A program made the translations under genes and the position numbers. From the NCBI RefSeq assembly GCF_003143855.1, contig NZ_QFRK01000013.1, positions 124,091 to 188,090 on the forward strand: DNA of 64,000 nt. Direction: 5' to 3'. Shown one piece after another: positions 53,952 to 63,106 of the stretch. This stretch comes from Streptomyces sp. NWU339. GTDB taxonomy: Bacteria; Actinomycetota; Actinomycetes; Streptomycetales; Streptomycetaceae. The notes below the pieces were generated by a model. The model did no database searches. It was not told the origin of the DNA and worked only from the letters and a program-made list of their open reading frames with translations. Within the stretch, counting starts at the first letter, position 1. Each line of letters begins with the position of its first letter.

Positions 53952-55151
53952 TCAGCCGTTGACGAAGTCCTCGCGGGCGAGCAGACCGGTGTCCGGGTGG
54001 TCGGTGAAGACGCCGTCGATGCCGGTGGCGAAGTAGGCACGGAAGGCTCCGAAGACGTCGCCGTAGGCGTCGGGGTCGTTGCCCTTGCGGAAGTTCGCCG
54101 GCAGGAAGGGGTTCTCGTTGCGCATCGTGTACGGGTGCAGGATCAGTCCGGCCCGGTGCGCGTCGCGGACGAGGCTGGTGGGTTCGGTGAGGTTTCCGGC
54201 CGCGTCACGGGGGATGACCAGGTCCAGGGTGGGGCCGATGCCCTGGGCGTAGGAGGCGATCTCCTTCAGGCCCTTCGGCGTGATGAGGTCGGCCACGGTG
54301 CGCGGATCACCGTTCTCGACGAAGTCCCAGGGGCGGCTGTTCGCGCCGGAGAGCAGCACGGCGAGCGGGTTGCCGACGAGCCTGCTCATCCGCTGGATGC
54401 TGGTGGGTTCGAAGGACTGGACGATGACGGGCGAGTTCTTCTTGTCCTTGCCGTACTTGCGCAGCAGCCGGGCGAGGCGCTCCTCGGTCCCCAGGCCCAA
54501 CCGGCGGAAGTAGGTGGGGTGCTTGAGTTCGGGGTAGATCCAGACCTGCTTGCCGCGCTTGCGGGTCTGCTCGTTCTGCCAGCGCAGCACCTCTTCGAAG
54601 GTGGGGATCTCCCAGCGGCCGTCGTAGAGGGTGTTGTGCGGGCGGTTGGCCGGGATGCGCTCGGTGGCGCGGAGCGTCTTGAGTTCGGCGAGGGTGAAGT
54701 CCTCGGTGAACCAGCCGGTGACGGAGACGCCGTCGAGTCGCTTCGTGCGCTTGCGGTCGGCGAACCCGGGATGGCTCGCGACGTCCGTGGTGCCGCCGAT
54801 CTCCGGCTCGTGCCGGCAGACGAGGTGACCGTCCCTGGTGGGCACCAGGTCGCCGGCCTCGACGATGTCGGCACCCATGTCGAGGGCCAGTTCGTAAGCG
54901 CCGAACGTGTGCTCGGGCCGGTAGCCGCTGGCCCCCCGGTGGCCGATGACGGTCGGGACGGGCAGGCCCTTGACGCCCCGTCCGCCGCCGCTGCGTCCCT
55001 CGGCGTGCCGGGCCTCGGCCGCTCTCGCCGTGCCGCCCAGCCCGAGGACGGTGCCGCCCGCGCCGAGCACCGCCGCGCCCAGGAGCGCCCGCCGCCCGGT
55101 TCCGCCGTCCGCGGCCTTGCCCGTCCGCTCGTCCGACTCCTGCGTTCCCAT
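53952..55151 (-). CDS. glpQ: Secreted glycerophosphodiester phosphodiesterase
   Basis: 399 residues. ATG at 55151 has AGGAGG 6 bases upstream. Tat signal peptide: TGRRALLGAAVLGAGGTVLGL then ARA cleavage region. The catalytic barrel begins VIGHRGASGYRPEHT (His-Arg and Glu of the active site), with VPTRDGHLVCRHEP downstream and the C-terminal GIDGVFTDHPDTG. It hydrolyses deacylated phospholipids outside the cell to supply glycerol 3-phosphate and phosphate. PHO-type regulation is plausible, but I cannot see a clear PHO box. Confidence 0.92.
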   Translation of the reverse strand: MGTQESDERTGKAADGGTGRRALLGAAVLGAGGTVLGLGGTARAAEARHAEGRSGGGRGVKGLPVPTVIGHRGASGYRPEHTFGAYELALDMGADIVEAGDLVPTRDGHLVCRHEPEIGGTTDVASHPGFADRKRTKRLDGVSVTGWFTEDFTLAELKTLRATERIPANRPHNTLYDGRWEIPTFEEVLRWQNEQTRKRGKQVWIYPELKHPTYFRRLGLGTEERLARLLRKYGKDKKNSPVIVQSFEPTSIQRMSRLVGNPLAVLLSGANSRPWDFVENGDPRTVADLITPKGLKEIASYAQGIGPTLDLVIPRDAAGNLTEPTSLVRDAHRAGLILHPYTMRNENPFLPANFRKGNDPDAYGDVFGAFRAYFATGIDGVFTDHPDTGLLAREDFVNG

Positions 55152-55647
55152 GAGGTGCCTCCTGCCGTCGACCGTCAGTGCGAGGTGATCGTAGGGGCGC
55201 GTGCATGACGAACGGGAGACCGCGACCGGAACACGCGGGGGCCACCGGATGGCGTACGGCCCGGGCCCGGCCCGTCGGACTCCGGATGGGTGTGCGAGGC
55301 AGGGGGTCTGACGATCCGCCGGCTTCGGAGGCGCCGTACCGGGTACTTGTAGGCACGCCGTCAACGGCGCGCCTCCCGCAGTCCGCGGGTCGCGCGTGCT
55401 TCGATCCGGCCGTGTCCGCACCCCCGAAACCCCCGGGCCGACGACGCCGCGGATCGCCCTCCGCGGGCGCGACGTGCCTCACATCACGTCGTGCGCGTTA
55501 CGGCCGTACGACACCACGTCACCGCAGGTGAAAATGCGCCTGCACCGCGTGACACCTCGGTGGACCCGACGTGCGCGTCCCCCTCGCCCGCGAGTAATGT
55601 CCTTGCCTGCACAGACTCATACCGCATTCCCGACACCGGAGGACCCG
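55152..55647. other. Divergent intergenic glpQ / acyltransferase
   Basis: 496 bases, the longest gene-poor stretch here. I find no ORF with good codon structure, no tRNA and no clear terminator. It must contain both promoters. A direct ACATCACGTC/ACACCACGTC pair near 55480-55520 might be an operator but is weak. Confidence 0.4.
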
Positions 55648-56319
55648 TTGTCCCGCTTCGCGCTCATCAAGGCAGTGCTCGGCCCGATCATGCGCCTGAT
55701 GTTCCGCCCACGGGTGGAGGGCGCGGAGCACATCCCGGGTGACGGTCCCGTCATCCTGGCCGGCAACCATCTGACGTTCATCGACTCGATCGTCCTGCCG
55801 ATCGTCTGCGACCGCCAGGTCTTCTTCATCGGCAAGGACGAGTACGTCACCGGCAAGGGCCTCAAAGGGCGGCTGATGGCCTGGTTCTTCACCGGCGTCG
55901 GCATGATCCCGGTCGACCGGGACGGCGGCCGGGGCGGGGTCGCGGCGCTGATGACGGGCCGTCGGGTGCTGGAGGAGGGCAGGATCTTCGGCATCTACCC
56001 CGAGGGCACCCGCTCCCCCGACGGGCGCCTCTACCGGGGCCGCACCGGTATCGCGCGGCTCACCCTGATGACGGGCGCGCCCGTCGTCCCGTTCGCCATG
56101 GTCGGCACCGACAAGCTGCAGCCAGGCGGCGCGGGGCTGCCCCGCCCGGGCAAGGTCACGGTCCGCTTCGGTGAGGCGATGGAGTTCTCCCGTTACGAGG
56201 GCATGGACCGCGACCGCTACGTCCTGCGGGCCGTGACCGACTCGGTGATGGCCGAGGTCATGCGCCTGTCCGGGCAGGAGTACGTGGACATGTACGCCAG
56301 CAAGGCGAAGGCCGCCTGA
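55648..56319 (+). CDS. plsC: 1-acyl-sn-glycerol-3-phosphate acyltransferase
   Basis: 223-residue membrane-associated acyltransferase of phospholipid synthesis. Start is the TTG at 55648 (LSRFALIKAVLGPIMRLMF) because GGAGG lies 5 bases upstream; upstream readings lack this. Catalytic NHLTFIDS (H-x4-D, about residue 49) and substrate motif YPEGTRSPDG (about 118) are present, as is VPFAMVGT. The exact acyl acceptor may differ from lysophosphatidate. Confidence 0.9.
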   Translation: MSRFALIKAVLGPIMRLMFRPRVEGAEHIPGDGPVILAGNHLTFIDSIVLPIVCDRQVFFIGKDEYVTGKGLKGRLMAWFFTGVGMIPVDRDGGRGGVAALMTGRRVLEEGRIFGIYPEGTRSPDGRLYRGRTGIARLTLMTGAPVVPFAMVGTDKLQPGGAGLPRPGKVTVRFGEAMEFSRYEGMDRDRYVLRAVTDSVMAEVMRLSGQEYVDMYASKAKAA

Positions 56320-56342
56320 CCTCGCCCGCCGCGAGGACCACG

Positions 56343-56387
56343 CACGCCGACGGCGGACCGCTGCTGAAGCGGTCCGCCGTCGGCGTG
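56343..56387. terminator. Bidirectional terminator between acyltransferase and aldo/keto reductase
   Basis: Perfect 20-bp stem (56343-56362 with 56368-56387) around GCTGA, ending next to the stop codon of the minus-strand reductase gene. Confidence 0.75.
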
Positions 56388-57359
56388 TCAGTGCCAGGGC
56401 AGCTGTCCGCGTCGTTCCCAGTACGCGTGCGGGTCCTCGGGCAGCGCGGCGAGGCGGGAGAGCTGGTCGTCGTCGAGGTCGACGGCCGCCGCTCGCAGGT
56501 TGGAGGCGAGCTGGACCACGGTGGCGGCACCGGAGAGGACGACACCGGCCCAGGGCCGGCGCAGCACGAGCGCGAGGGCGACGGCGTCGCAGTCCAGTCC
56601 GGTCTCCGCGGCGACGGCCCTGAGCGCGTCGGGAGCGTGGGCCGCGGCCAGCCGTCCGTTGGCCATGCCCTCCTTGACGATCACCGTGAGCCCGGCGTCG
56701 TGGGCCTCGGCCAGCGCGGGCTCGGCGGACGTCTCCAGCGCGTTGTACGTGGACTGGACGGTACGGAAGAGGGGTTCGCCCTCGACCGTGACGGCGAGCG
56801 CCGCGCGGACGGCGTCCGCCTGGGCCGGGCCGCTGGTGGAGAACCCGACCGTGAGGCCCTGGGCCGCCGCCTCGGCGAGCCTGGCGTGGAGGTCCTTGTC
56901 GGTGAGGGCTGGGCTGTCCGGGGTCACCGAGTGGATCTGGTAGAGGTCGAGCCGGTTCCCGAGCAGTGCGTCGGACTCGGCGCGCTGACGCTCGTACGCG
57001 GCGAGGGAGTGCTCCTTGACCTCGTGCCGCTCGGCGTCGGTGGACCAGTCCGCGGTGTACGTGTAGCCCCATTTGCTGCCGATGACGACGTCGTCGGCGT
57101 CGGGCCGGTCGCTCAGCCAGTCGGCGAGGAACTCCTCGGACCGGCCGTAGGAGCGGGCCGCGTCGAAGTAGCGGACGCCCTGGGCGTAGGCGGCGTCGAG
57201 GAGGTCGTGGGTGCGGGTGCGCAGGGCTTCGACACTGCGGTCGCCGCCGAGGTCGGTGTCGCGGTCCAGGTTGATGTAACCGGGCCGGCCGACGGCGGCG
57301 AGTCCCAGGCCGATGTGGCAGGTGGGGGTGGTGGCTGTGGCCAGACGTGCGAAGGGCAT
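56388..57359 (-). CDS. Aldo/keto reductase family protein
   Basis: 323-residue TIM-barrel oxidoreductase. The catalytic tetrad is suggested by Asp-Ala-Ala-x-x-Tyr in YFDAARSYGRSEEF, Lys in IGSKWGYTY, and His in YQIHSVTPDS. The C-terminal NADP site VLSGAATVVQLASNL is present. It resembles the Bsu-type aldo/keto reductases acting on aldehydes or sugars. ATG at 57359. Physiological substrate unknown. Confidence 0.87.
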   Translation of the reverse strand: MPFARLATATTPTCHIGLGLAAVGRPGYINLDRDTDLGGDRSVEALRTRTHDLLDAAYAQGVRYFDAARSYGRSEEFLADWLSDRPDADDVVIGSKWGYTYTADWSTDAERHEVKEHSLAAYERQRAESDALLGNRLDLYQIHSVTPDSPALTDKDLHARLAEAAAQGLTVGFSTSGPAQADAVRAALAVTVEGEPLFRTVQSTYNALETSAEPALAEAHDAGLTVIVKEGMANGRLAAAHAPDALRAVAAETGLDCDAVALALVLRRPWAGVVLSGAATVVQLASNLRAAAVDLDDDQLSRLAALPEDPHAYWERRGQLPWH

Positions 57360-57434
57360 CGGGGCTCCGTTCGGTCGGCTCCTTGCGGCTGCCCGACCAA
57401 CGTAACCCGCGATGCCCCTGCGACACCTGCTCCC

Positions 57435-58862
57435 TTACTTCCTGGCGTTCGCCCAAGCGTGCTGGGCGGCCAGGTCCGCCTTGACCTCGGTGAGCTGCGT
57501 GGCGACCGCGCTCGGTGCCGTGCCGCCGCGGCCGCTGCGGGAGGCGAGGGCACCGGGGACGTTGAGGACGGTGCGCACCTCGGGGGTGAGGTGGGCGGAG
57601 ATCTTCGCGAACTGTTCGTCGGTCAGCTCGTCGAGCTCCTTGCCCTCCGCCTCGGCGACCTTGACGCACTCCCCTGCCACCTCGTGCGCGCCCCGGAACG
57701 GCACGCCCTGCTTGACCAGCCACTCGGCGATGTCGGTGGCCAGCGAGAACCCGGCCGGGGCCAGCTCCTCCATGCGCTCGCGGTGCACGGTGAGGGTGGC
57801 CATCATGCCGGTGAAGGCCGGGAGCAGGACCTCCAGCTGGTCGATGGAGTCGAAGACCGGCTCCTTGTCCTCCTGGAGGTCGCGGTTGTACGCGAGCGGG
57901 AGCGCCTTGAGGGTGGCCATCAGGCCGGTCAGGTTGCCGATCAGCCGGCCCGACTTGCCGCGCGCCAGCTCCGCGATGTCCGGGTTCTTCTTCTGCGGCA
58001 TGATCGACGAGCCGGTGGAGAAGGCGTCGTGCAGGGTCACGAAGGAGAACTCCTTCGTGTTCCAGATGATGACCTCCTCGGCGATCCGGGAGAGGTTCAC
58101 GCCGATCATCGCGGTGATGAAGGCGAACTCGGCGACGAAGTCCCGGGAGGCCGTGCCGTCGATGGAGTTGGCCGCGCTGCCGTGCTCGAAACCGAGGTCG
58201 CGGGCCACCGCCTCCGGGTCCAGGCCGAGGCTGCTGCCCGCCAGCGCGCCCGAGCCGTACGGCGACACCGCGGTCCGCTCGTCCCACTGGCGCAGCCGCT
58301 CGGCGTCCCGGGACAGCGACTGGACGTGGGCGAGGACGTGGTGGGCGAAGAGCACCGGCTGGGCGTGCTGGAGGTGGGTGCGGCCGGGCATGGCCACGTC
58401 CGGGTGGGCCTCGGCGAGGCCGACGAGGGCGTCCTGGAGATCGGCGATCAGGCCGCCGAGCGTCCGGGCGTGATCCCGCAGGTACATCCGGAACAGGGTC
58501 GCGACCTGGTCGTTCCTGGAACGGCCCGCACGCAGTTTGCCGCCGAGGTCGGGGCCGAGGCGCTCCAGCAGGCCGCGTTCCAGGGCGGTGTGCACGTCCT
58601 CGTCGGCGATGGTGCCCGTGAACGAGCCGTCGGCGACGTCCGCCTCGAGCCGGTCGAGGCCCTCGATCATGCGGGTGAGTTCGTCCTCGGTGAGCAGGCC
58701 CGCCCCGTGCAGCACGCGCGCGTGCGCACGCGATCCGGCGATGTCGTAGGGCGCGAGCCGCCAGTCGAAGTGGACGGACGCGGACAGCTTGGCCAGGGCC
58801 TCGGCGGGACCGTCGGCGAAACGGCCGCCCCAGAGCCGTACGTCACCGCTGTTGCTGCTCAC
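57435..58862 (-). CDS. argH: Argininosuccinate lyase
   Basis: 475-residue enzyme that splits argininosuccinate to arginine and fumarate. The start is the GTG at 58862 (VSSNSGDVRLWGGRF) with GAGGAG 8 bases upstream. Conserved blocks: LRAGRSRNDQVAT, MPGRTHLQHAQPV, and the fumarase-superfamily signature GSSIMPQKKNPD. It lies 137 bases downstream of argG on the same strand, with a hairpin between. Confidence 0.97.
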   Translation of the reverse strand: MSSNSGDVRLWGGRFADGPAEALAKLSASVHFDWRLAPYDIAGSRAHARVLHGAGLLTEDELTRMIEGLDRLEADVADGSFTGTIADEDVHTALERGLLERLGPDLGGKLRAGRSRNDQVATLFRMYLRDHARTLGGLIADLQDALVGLAEAHPDVAMPGRTHLQHAQPVLFAHHVLAHVQSLSRDAERLRQWDERTAVSPYGSGALAGSSLGLDPEAVARDLGFEHGSAANSIDGTASRDFVAEFAFITAMIGVNLSRIAEEVIIWNTKEFSFVTLHDAFSTGSSIMPQKKNPDIAELARGKSGRLIGNLTGLMATLKALPLAYNRDLQEDKEPVFDSIDQLEVLLPAFTGMMATLTVHRERMEELAPAGFSLATDIAEWLVKQGVPFRGAHEVAGECVKVAEAEGKELDELTDEQFAKISAHLTPEVRTVLNVPGALASRSGRGGTAPSAVATQLTEVKADLAAQHAWANARK

Positions 58863-58901
58863 TTGCGTTGCTCCTCGAAGACAGGCAGGTCGTGGATGTG
58901 C

Positions 58902-58942
58902 CACCGCCTCCTCACTCAGGCGCGGGGAGTGAGGAGGCGGTG
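58902..58942 (-). terminator. Hairpin between argG and argH
   Basis: Perfect 15-bp stem (58902-58916 with 58928-58942), 11-base loop, about 58 bases beyond the argG stop. It may end or attenuate the argG transcript ahead of argH. Confidence 0.6.
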
Positions 58943-58999
58943 TCAGAGTAGTGCGTGACGGCTCGCCAGGCGGTCAGGCCGGCAGGGCCTGTCCGGCGG

Positions 59000-60193
59000 T
59001 CAGCCGAGGTCGCGCCTGGCGGCGATCTTCGACGACAGGCTGTAGATGTCGATGAAGCCCTTGGCCGCCGCCTGGTCGAAGGTGTCGCCGGTGTCGTAGG
59101 TGGCGAGGTTGAAGTCGTACAGGGACGACTCGGAGCGCCGGCCGGTGACGACGGCGCGGCCGCCGTGCAGGGTCATCCGGATGTCGCCGTTGACGTGCTG
59201 GTTGGCCTCGGTGATGAAGCCGTCCAGGGCACGCTTGAGCGGGGAGAACCACTGGCCGTCGTAGACCAGTTCGCCCCAGCGCTGCTCGACCTGCCGCTTG
59301 TAGCGGGCGAGTTCGCGCTCGACCGTGACGTTCTCCAGCTCCTGGTGGGCCGTGATCAGCGCGATGGCGCCGGGCGCCTCGTACACCTCGCGGGACTTGA
59401 TGCCGACGAGGCGGTCCTCGACCATGTCGATCCGGCCGACGCCCTGGGCGCCCGCGCGCTCGTTGAGCTGCTGGATGGCCTGGAGGACGGTGACGGGCTT
59501 GCCGTCGATGGCGACCGGCACGCCTTCCTTGAAGGTGATGACGACCTCGTCGGCCTCGCGCGCCACGGAGGGGTTCTGCGTGTACTCGTAGACGTCCTCG
59601 ATCGGCGCGTTCCAGATGTCCTCGAGGAAGCCGGTCTCGACGGCGCGCCCGAACACGTTCTGGTCGATGGAGTACGGCGACTTCTTCGTGGTCGCGATCG
59701 GCAGGCCCTTGGCCTCGCAGAAGGCGATGGCCTTGTCGCGGGTCATGGCGTAGTCACGGACCGGGGCGATGCACTTCAGGTCGGGGGCGAGGGCGACGAT
59801 GCCGGCCTCGAAGCGGACCTGGTCGTTGCCCTTGCCGGTGCAGCCGTGGGCGACGGTGGTGGCGCCGTGCTTCTGCGCGGCGGCGACGAGGTGCTTGACG
59901 ATCGTCGGCCGGGACAGCGCGGAGACCAGCGGGTAGCGATCCATGTAGAGGGCGTTGGCCTTGATCGCCGGGAGGCAGTACTCGTCGGCGAATTCGTCCT
60001 TGGCGTCGGCGACCTCGGCCTCGACGGCACCGCAGGCGAGCGCGCGCTTGCGGATGACGTCCAGGTCCTCGCCGCCCTGGCCGACGTCGACCGCAACGGC
60101 GATGACCTCGGCGCCCGTCTCCTCGGCGATCCAGCCGATGGCGACGGAGGTGTCCAGACCGCCCGAGTAGGCGAGTACGACGCGCTCGGTCAC
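59000..60193 (-). CDS. argG: Argininosuccinate synthase
   Basis: 397-residue ATP-dependent ligase joining citrulline and aspartate. GTG at 60193 (VTERVVLAYSGGLDTSVAI) has AAGGAGA 6 bases upstream. ATP loop AYSGGLDTS, AHGCTGKGNDQVRFE and SPYSIDQNVFGRAVE are present. An ArgR-type operator pair lies just upstream. In S. coelicolor argG is, as I recall, elsewhere from argH; here the two are adjacent. Confidence 0.97.
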   Translation of the reverse strand: MTERVVLAYSGGLDTSVAIGWIAEETGAEVIAVAVDVGQGGEDLDVIRKRALACGAVEAEVADAKDEFADEYCLPAIKANALYMDRYPLVSALSRPTIVKHLVAAAQKHGATTVAHGCTGKGNDQVRFEAGIVALAPDLKCIAPVRDYAMTRDKAIAFCEAKGLPIATTKKSPYSIDQNVFGRAVETGFLEDIWNAPIEDVYEYTQNPSVAREADEVVITFKEGVPVAIDGKPVTVLQAIQQLNERAGAQGVGRIDMVEDRLVGIKSREVYEAPGAIALITAHQELENVTVERELARYKRQVEQRWGELVYDGQWFSPLKRALDGFITEANQHVNGDIRMTLHGGRAVVTGRRSESSLYDFNLATYDTGDTFDQAAAKGFIDIYSLSSKIAARRDLG

Positions 60194-60209
60194 GGGATTC
60201 TCCTTACAG

Positions 60210-60237
60210 TGCATTCGCTGATATGCATGAGTATGCA
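60210..60237 (-). promoter_or_regulatory. ARG boxes of argG
   Basis: Overlapping palindromes TGCATTCGC-TGATATGCA (60210-60227) and TGCAT-GAGT-ATGCA (60224-60237), 17-44 bases before the argG start. They fit the ATGCA-centred ARG boxes bound by arginine-loaded ArgR. Confidence 0.72.
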
Positions 60238-60415
60238 GGAGGGCGCATGATTCGTCAATCTGCCTCCGCGTGAGGGGCGATTCCGGGGGCGATTGAACGC
60301 GGGAAACCGCTTTCCCGTATCTCCGCAGGACGCAGGCGCCGCGTCGGCACGACCGAGACACCACGCGAGACCCACGAAACCCGACCCCACCCCTCGATCC
60401 GAGTGAGGCATCCGC

Positions 60416-60862
60416 ATGTCCAGGGCTCTTCCGAAGTACAACAAGCGTCGCGTCGGCCTCATCGGCGGTGCCGCCGCCGTGGCGCTGTCCGGCGCGGTGA
60501 TCGCCGGATCCGCCCTCGCCGGCGAGTCGTCCGAGGACAGCGCCGCGAACGCCCGGACATTCGCGGGCCCGGGCACGATCAGCTGTCCCGACGTCGCCCC
60601 GCGGCTCCCCGCCGTCCCCGCCTCCGCCCAGGCCGAGGTCGACCGCAACCTCGCCGACCTCGACACCCAGATCAACGAGGCCAACAAGCGACTCGTCGAC
60701 ACCGTCGGACAGGGCGGACCCAACTTCGTCCAGAACGCCATCCTCGGCCCCCTCAAGGACAAGCGCGTCGCCGCCATCAACCGCATCGCCACCGCCATCG
60801 GCCGCACCGCCGAACGCCCCGCCGGACTGGACGCGCTCGCCCCCTGCACGCTCACGAAGTGA
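60416..60862 (+). CDS. Small secreted protein
   Basis: 148 residues. ATG at 60416 with GTGAGG upstream. N-terminus MSRALPKYNKRRVGLIGGAA, then a hydrophobic stretch and ALAGES as a likely signal-peptidase I site (about residue 36). The mature part is alpha-helical (ASAQAEVDRNLADLDTQIN, KDKRVAAINRIATAIGRTA) with two cysteines, at SCPDV and APCTL, that probably form a disulfide tying the ends. Function unknown; such proteins are common in streptomycetes. Confidence 0.8.
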   Translation: MSRALPKYNKRRVGLIGGAAAVALSGAVIAGSALAGESSEDSAANARTFAGPGTISCPDVAPRLPAVPASAQAEVDRNLADLDTQINEANKRLVDTVGQGGPNFVQNAILGPLKDKRVAAINRIATAIGRTAERPAGLDALAPCTLTK

Positions 60863-60873
60863 CGTGACAGGCG

Positions 60874-60914
60874 CCGTGGCCGCCCCGTATCCACGCCGGC
60901 CGGGGCGGCCACGG
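60874..60914 (+). terminator. Terminator after the secreted protein
   Basis: Perfect 14-bp stem (60874-60887 with 60901-60914) with a 13-base loop, 12 bases past the stop codon. Confidence 0.65.
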
Positions 60915-60961
60915 ACAATATCCTTAGACAGGCGAAGGAAATGTGCTCATAATCGGTGCCC

Positions 60962-61549
60962 ATGGGAAAGACCTATGAGCGCATAGAAGGCCGCCTGCGC
61001 ACGTTCATCGAGGCGCAGCCGGTCTTCTTCACCGCCACCGCACCCCTGTCCGCCGACGGCACGGTCAACCTCTCACCCAAGGGCCTCAAGGGCTCCTTAG
61101 TCGTCCTCGACGAACTCACCGTGGCCTACCTCGACTTCGCCGGCTCCACCGCCGAGGCCATCGCCCACCTGCGGGAGAACGGCCGTATCACCCTGATGTG
61201 GTGCGCCTTCCAGGGGCCGCCCACCATCGTGCGCGTCCACGGCCGCGGTGAGCCCGTCTTCCGGGACGACCCGCGCTTTCCCGAACTGCTCGCCCGCTTC
61301 CCCGACATCGATCCGACGCTCCACGGCCTGCGCGCGATCGTCGTCGTGACCGCCGAGCTCATCCGTGACTCCTGCGGCTACGCCGTCCCGTTCATGGCCT
61401 ACGAGGCGGAGCGCGACCTGCACGCGAAGCGGTTCGCGCGGGAGGACGACACCTCGCTGGACGCGTACTTCACCAAGAAGGAGCACATCGCGACCAGCCT
61501 GGACGGCCTCCCCGGGCTGCCCCTGCCGCTGCCCCCGTCCCCGGCCTGA
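60962..61549 (+). CDS. Pyridoxamine-5'-phosphate-oxidase-like flavin protein
   Basis: 195 residues with the split-barrel FMN-binding fold of PNPOx relatives: FFTATAPLSADGTVNLSPKG near residues 22-41, then VVLDELTVAYLDFAGSTAEA, NGRITLMWCAFQGPPTIVRVHGRG and VPFMAYEAERDLH. It probably binds FMN or F420 and acts as a reductase on an unknown compound. ATG at 60962; a GTG 6 bases upstream is possible. The C-terminus is Pro/Leu-rich. Confidence 0.83.
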   Translation: MGKTYERIEGRLRTFIEAQPVFFTATAPLSADGTVNLSPKGLKGSLVVLDELTVAYLDFAGSTAEAIAHLRENGRITLMWCAFQGPPTIVRVHGRGEPVFRDDPRFPELLARFPDIDPTLHGLRAIVVVTAELIRDSCGYAVPFMAYEAERDLHAKRFAREDDTSLDAYFTKKEHIATSLDGLPGLPLPLPPSPA

Positions 61550-61684
61550 GCCGTCCGCCCGGACGCCTCGATCCCCCGAGGGCCGTCCCGGGGCGTTTTC
61601 CTCCGCACGCTCCGCAGTTTCGCTGAACGCTCCCGAGTCACGGCACGTATGTGTGGGCCAAGGGTCAAGTCCCACGGAGGAACC

Positions 61685-63067
61685 GTGACCACCACGCTCG
61701 CAGGCGGACGTGCCGCCCGCCGTCAGACGATGCGCCGCATCCGTCCGCGCCGCTCCCCCGCCGTGCCCCTGCTGCTCGCCGTGGGGGCGGGCGCGGCGGC
61801 CGTGCTGTGGTTGTGGTGGGACAACACACCGTCCATCTCGGACACCACCGGAAGGATCGTCGCCGCGGGCCGCATCACCGGCCTGCTGGCCGGCTATCTG
61901 ATGGCCCTCGTGGTGCTGCAGATGGCCCGGGTCCCCGCGCTGGAACGCCGGGTGGGCTCGGACCGGGTGGCCCGCTGGCACGCGATGAGCGGGCGCTACA
62001 CCGTCAGTCTGGTCATCGCCCACGTCTTCCTCATCATGTGGGGCTACGCCCTCCAGGCCGGCAAGGGCCTCGGCGACATCGTCCAGCAGACGATCACCTC
62101 CGTCGACCAGCTGCCGGACATGGGCAAGGCCGCCATCGGCACGGGTCTGCTGTTCGTGATCGCGCTCATCTCGATCGGCCCGGTCCGCCGCCGGCTGCCG
62201 TACGACAGCTGGTACCACGTGCACCTGCTGACGTACGCGGCGATGTACCTGACGTTCTGGCACCAGATCACCACCGGGAACGAGTTCGCCGTCGAGCCGG
62301 CCGCGAAGACCTTCTGGTACGGGCTCTACGGCGCCGTGACCGCGCTGGTCCTCTGGTACCGGGTGCTCACCCCGATCCGACTGAACCTGCGTCACCGGAT
62401 GCGGGTCGAGGCGGTCATCGAGGAGACCCCGGGCATCACCTCGGTGCTGATCAGCGGGCGCAAGCTGCACCGGATGGGCGCGGAGGCCGGTCAATTCTTC
62501 CGCTGGCGGTTCCTGGCGCCGGGGATGCGGTTCAGCTCCCACCCGTACTCGCTGTCGGCGGCTCCCCGTCCCGACATGCTGCGGATCACCGTGAAGGCGA
62601 TCGGCGACCACACCTCCCGGCTGCACGAGCTGGAGCCCGGCACCCGGGTGTGGGCGGAGGGACCCTACGGGGCGATGACCGCCCAGCGCCGCAGCCGCGG
62701 CAAGGTGCTGCTGGTCGCGGGCGGGGTGGGGATCACCCCGATGCGGGCCCTGTTCGAGACGCTGCCCGGCGCCTCCGGGGACATCACCCTGCTGTACCGG
62801 GCCAACACCACCCAGGACCTGGCCCTGTGGGGCGAGCTGGCCAAGATCGCCGAAGAGCGCGGTGCGCGCCTGATGTACGCGGTGAACAGCCCCGAGGGGG
62901 AACGCCCCGACATCTCGGCGGACAGCCTGCGGCGGAAGATCCCCGACATCGACGACCACGACGTCTTCATGTGCGGCCCGCCCGGGTTCGCCCAGTCGGT
63001 GTACGACGCACTGCGCGGCGCCGGGGTCCCCGCCCGCCGTATCCACCACGAGTCGTTCGAGATGTGA
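61685..63067 (+). CDS. Ferric-reductase-like transmembrane oxidoreductase
   Basis: 460 residues. GTG at 61685 (VTTTLAGGRAARRQ) has GGAGG upstream. Six membrane helices in the first 230 residues carry His residues for two haems (ARWHAMSGRYTVSLVIAHVF, SWYHVHLLTYAAMYLTFWHQI). The FAD-binding part has SSHPYSLSAAP, and the NAD(P) part has VLLVAGGVGITPMRAL and FMCGPPGFAQSV. It moves electrons from NAD(P)H across the membrane. The FMN-binding protein follows after 39 bases and is the likely acceptor or relay outside the cell. Confidence 0.9.
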   Translation: MTTTLAGGRAARRQTMRRIRPRRSPAVPLLLAVGAGAAAVLWLWWDNTPSISDTTGRIVAAGRITGLLAGYLMALVVLQMARVPALERRVGSDRVARWHAMSGRYTVSLVIAHVFLIMWGYALQAGKGLGDIVQQTITSVDQLPDMGKAAIGTGLLFVIALISIGPVRRRLPYDSWYHVHLLTYAAMYLTFWHQITTGNEFAVEPAAKTFWYGLYGAVTALVLWYRVLTPIRLNLRHRMRVEAVIEETPGITSVLISGRKLHRMGAEAGQFFRWRFLAPGMRFSSHPYSLSAAPRPDMLRITVKAIGDHTSRLHELEPGTRVWAEGPYGAMTAQRRSRGKVLLVAGGVGITPMRALFETLPGASGDITLLYRANTTQDLALWGELAKIAEERGARLMYAVNSPEGERPDISADSLRRKIPDIDDHDVFMCGPPGFAQSVYDALRGAGVPARRIHHESFEM

Positions 63068-63106
63068 GCGACGGGTCATCCACACCCATCAGGAGCTTGA
63101 GAAGCG

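Noticed and set aside
55178..55531. Arg/Pro-rich plus-strand frame in the glpQ-plsC gap
   Set aside because: Composition is that of random GC-rich DNA, with no start signal and no domain.
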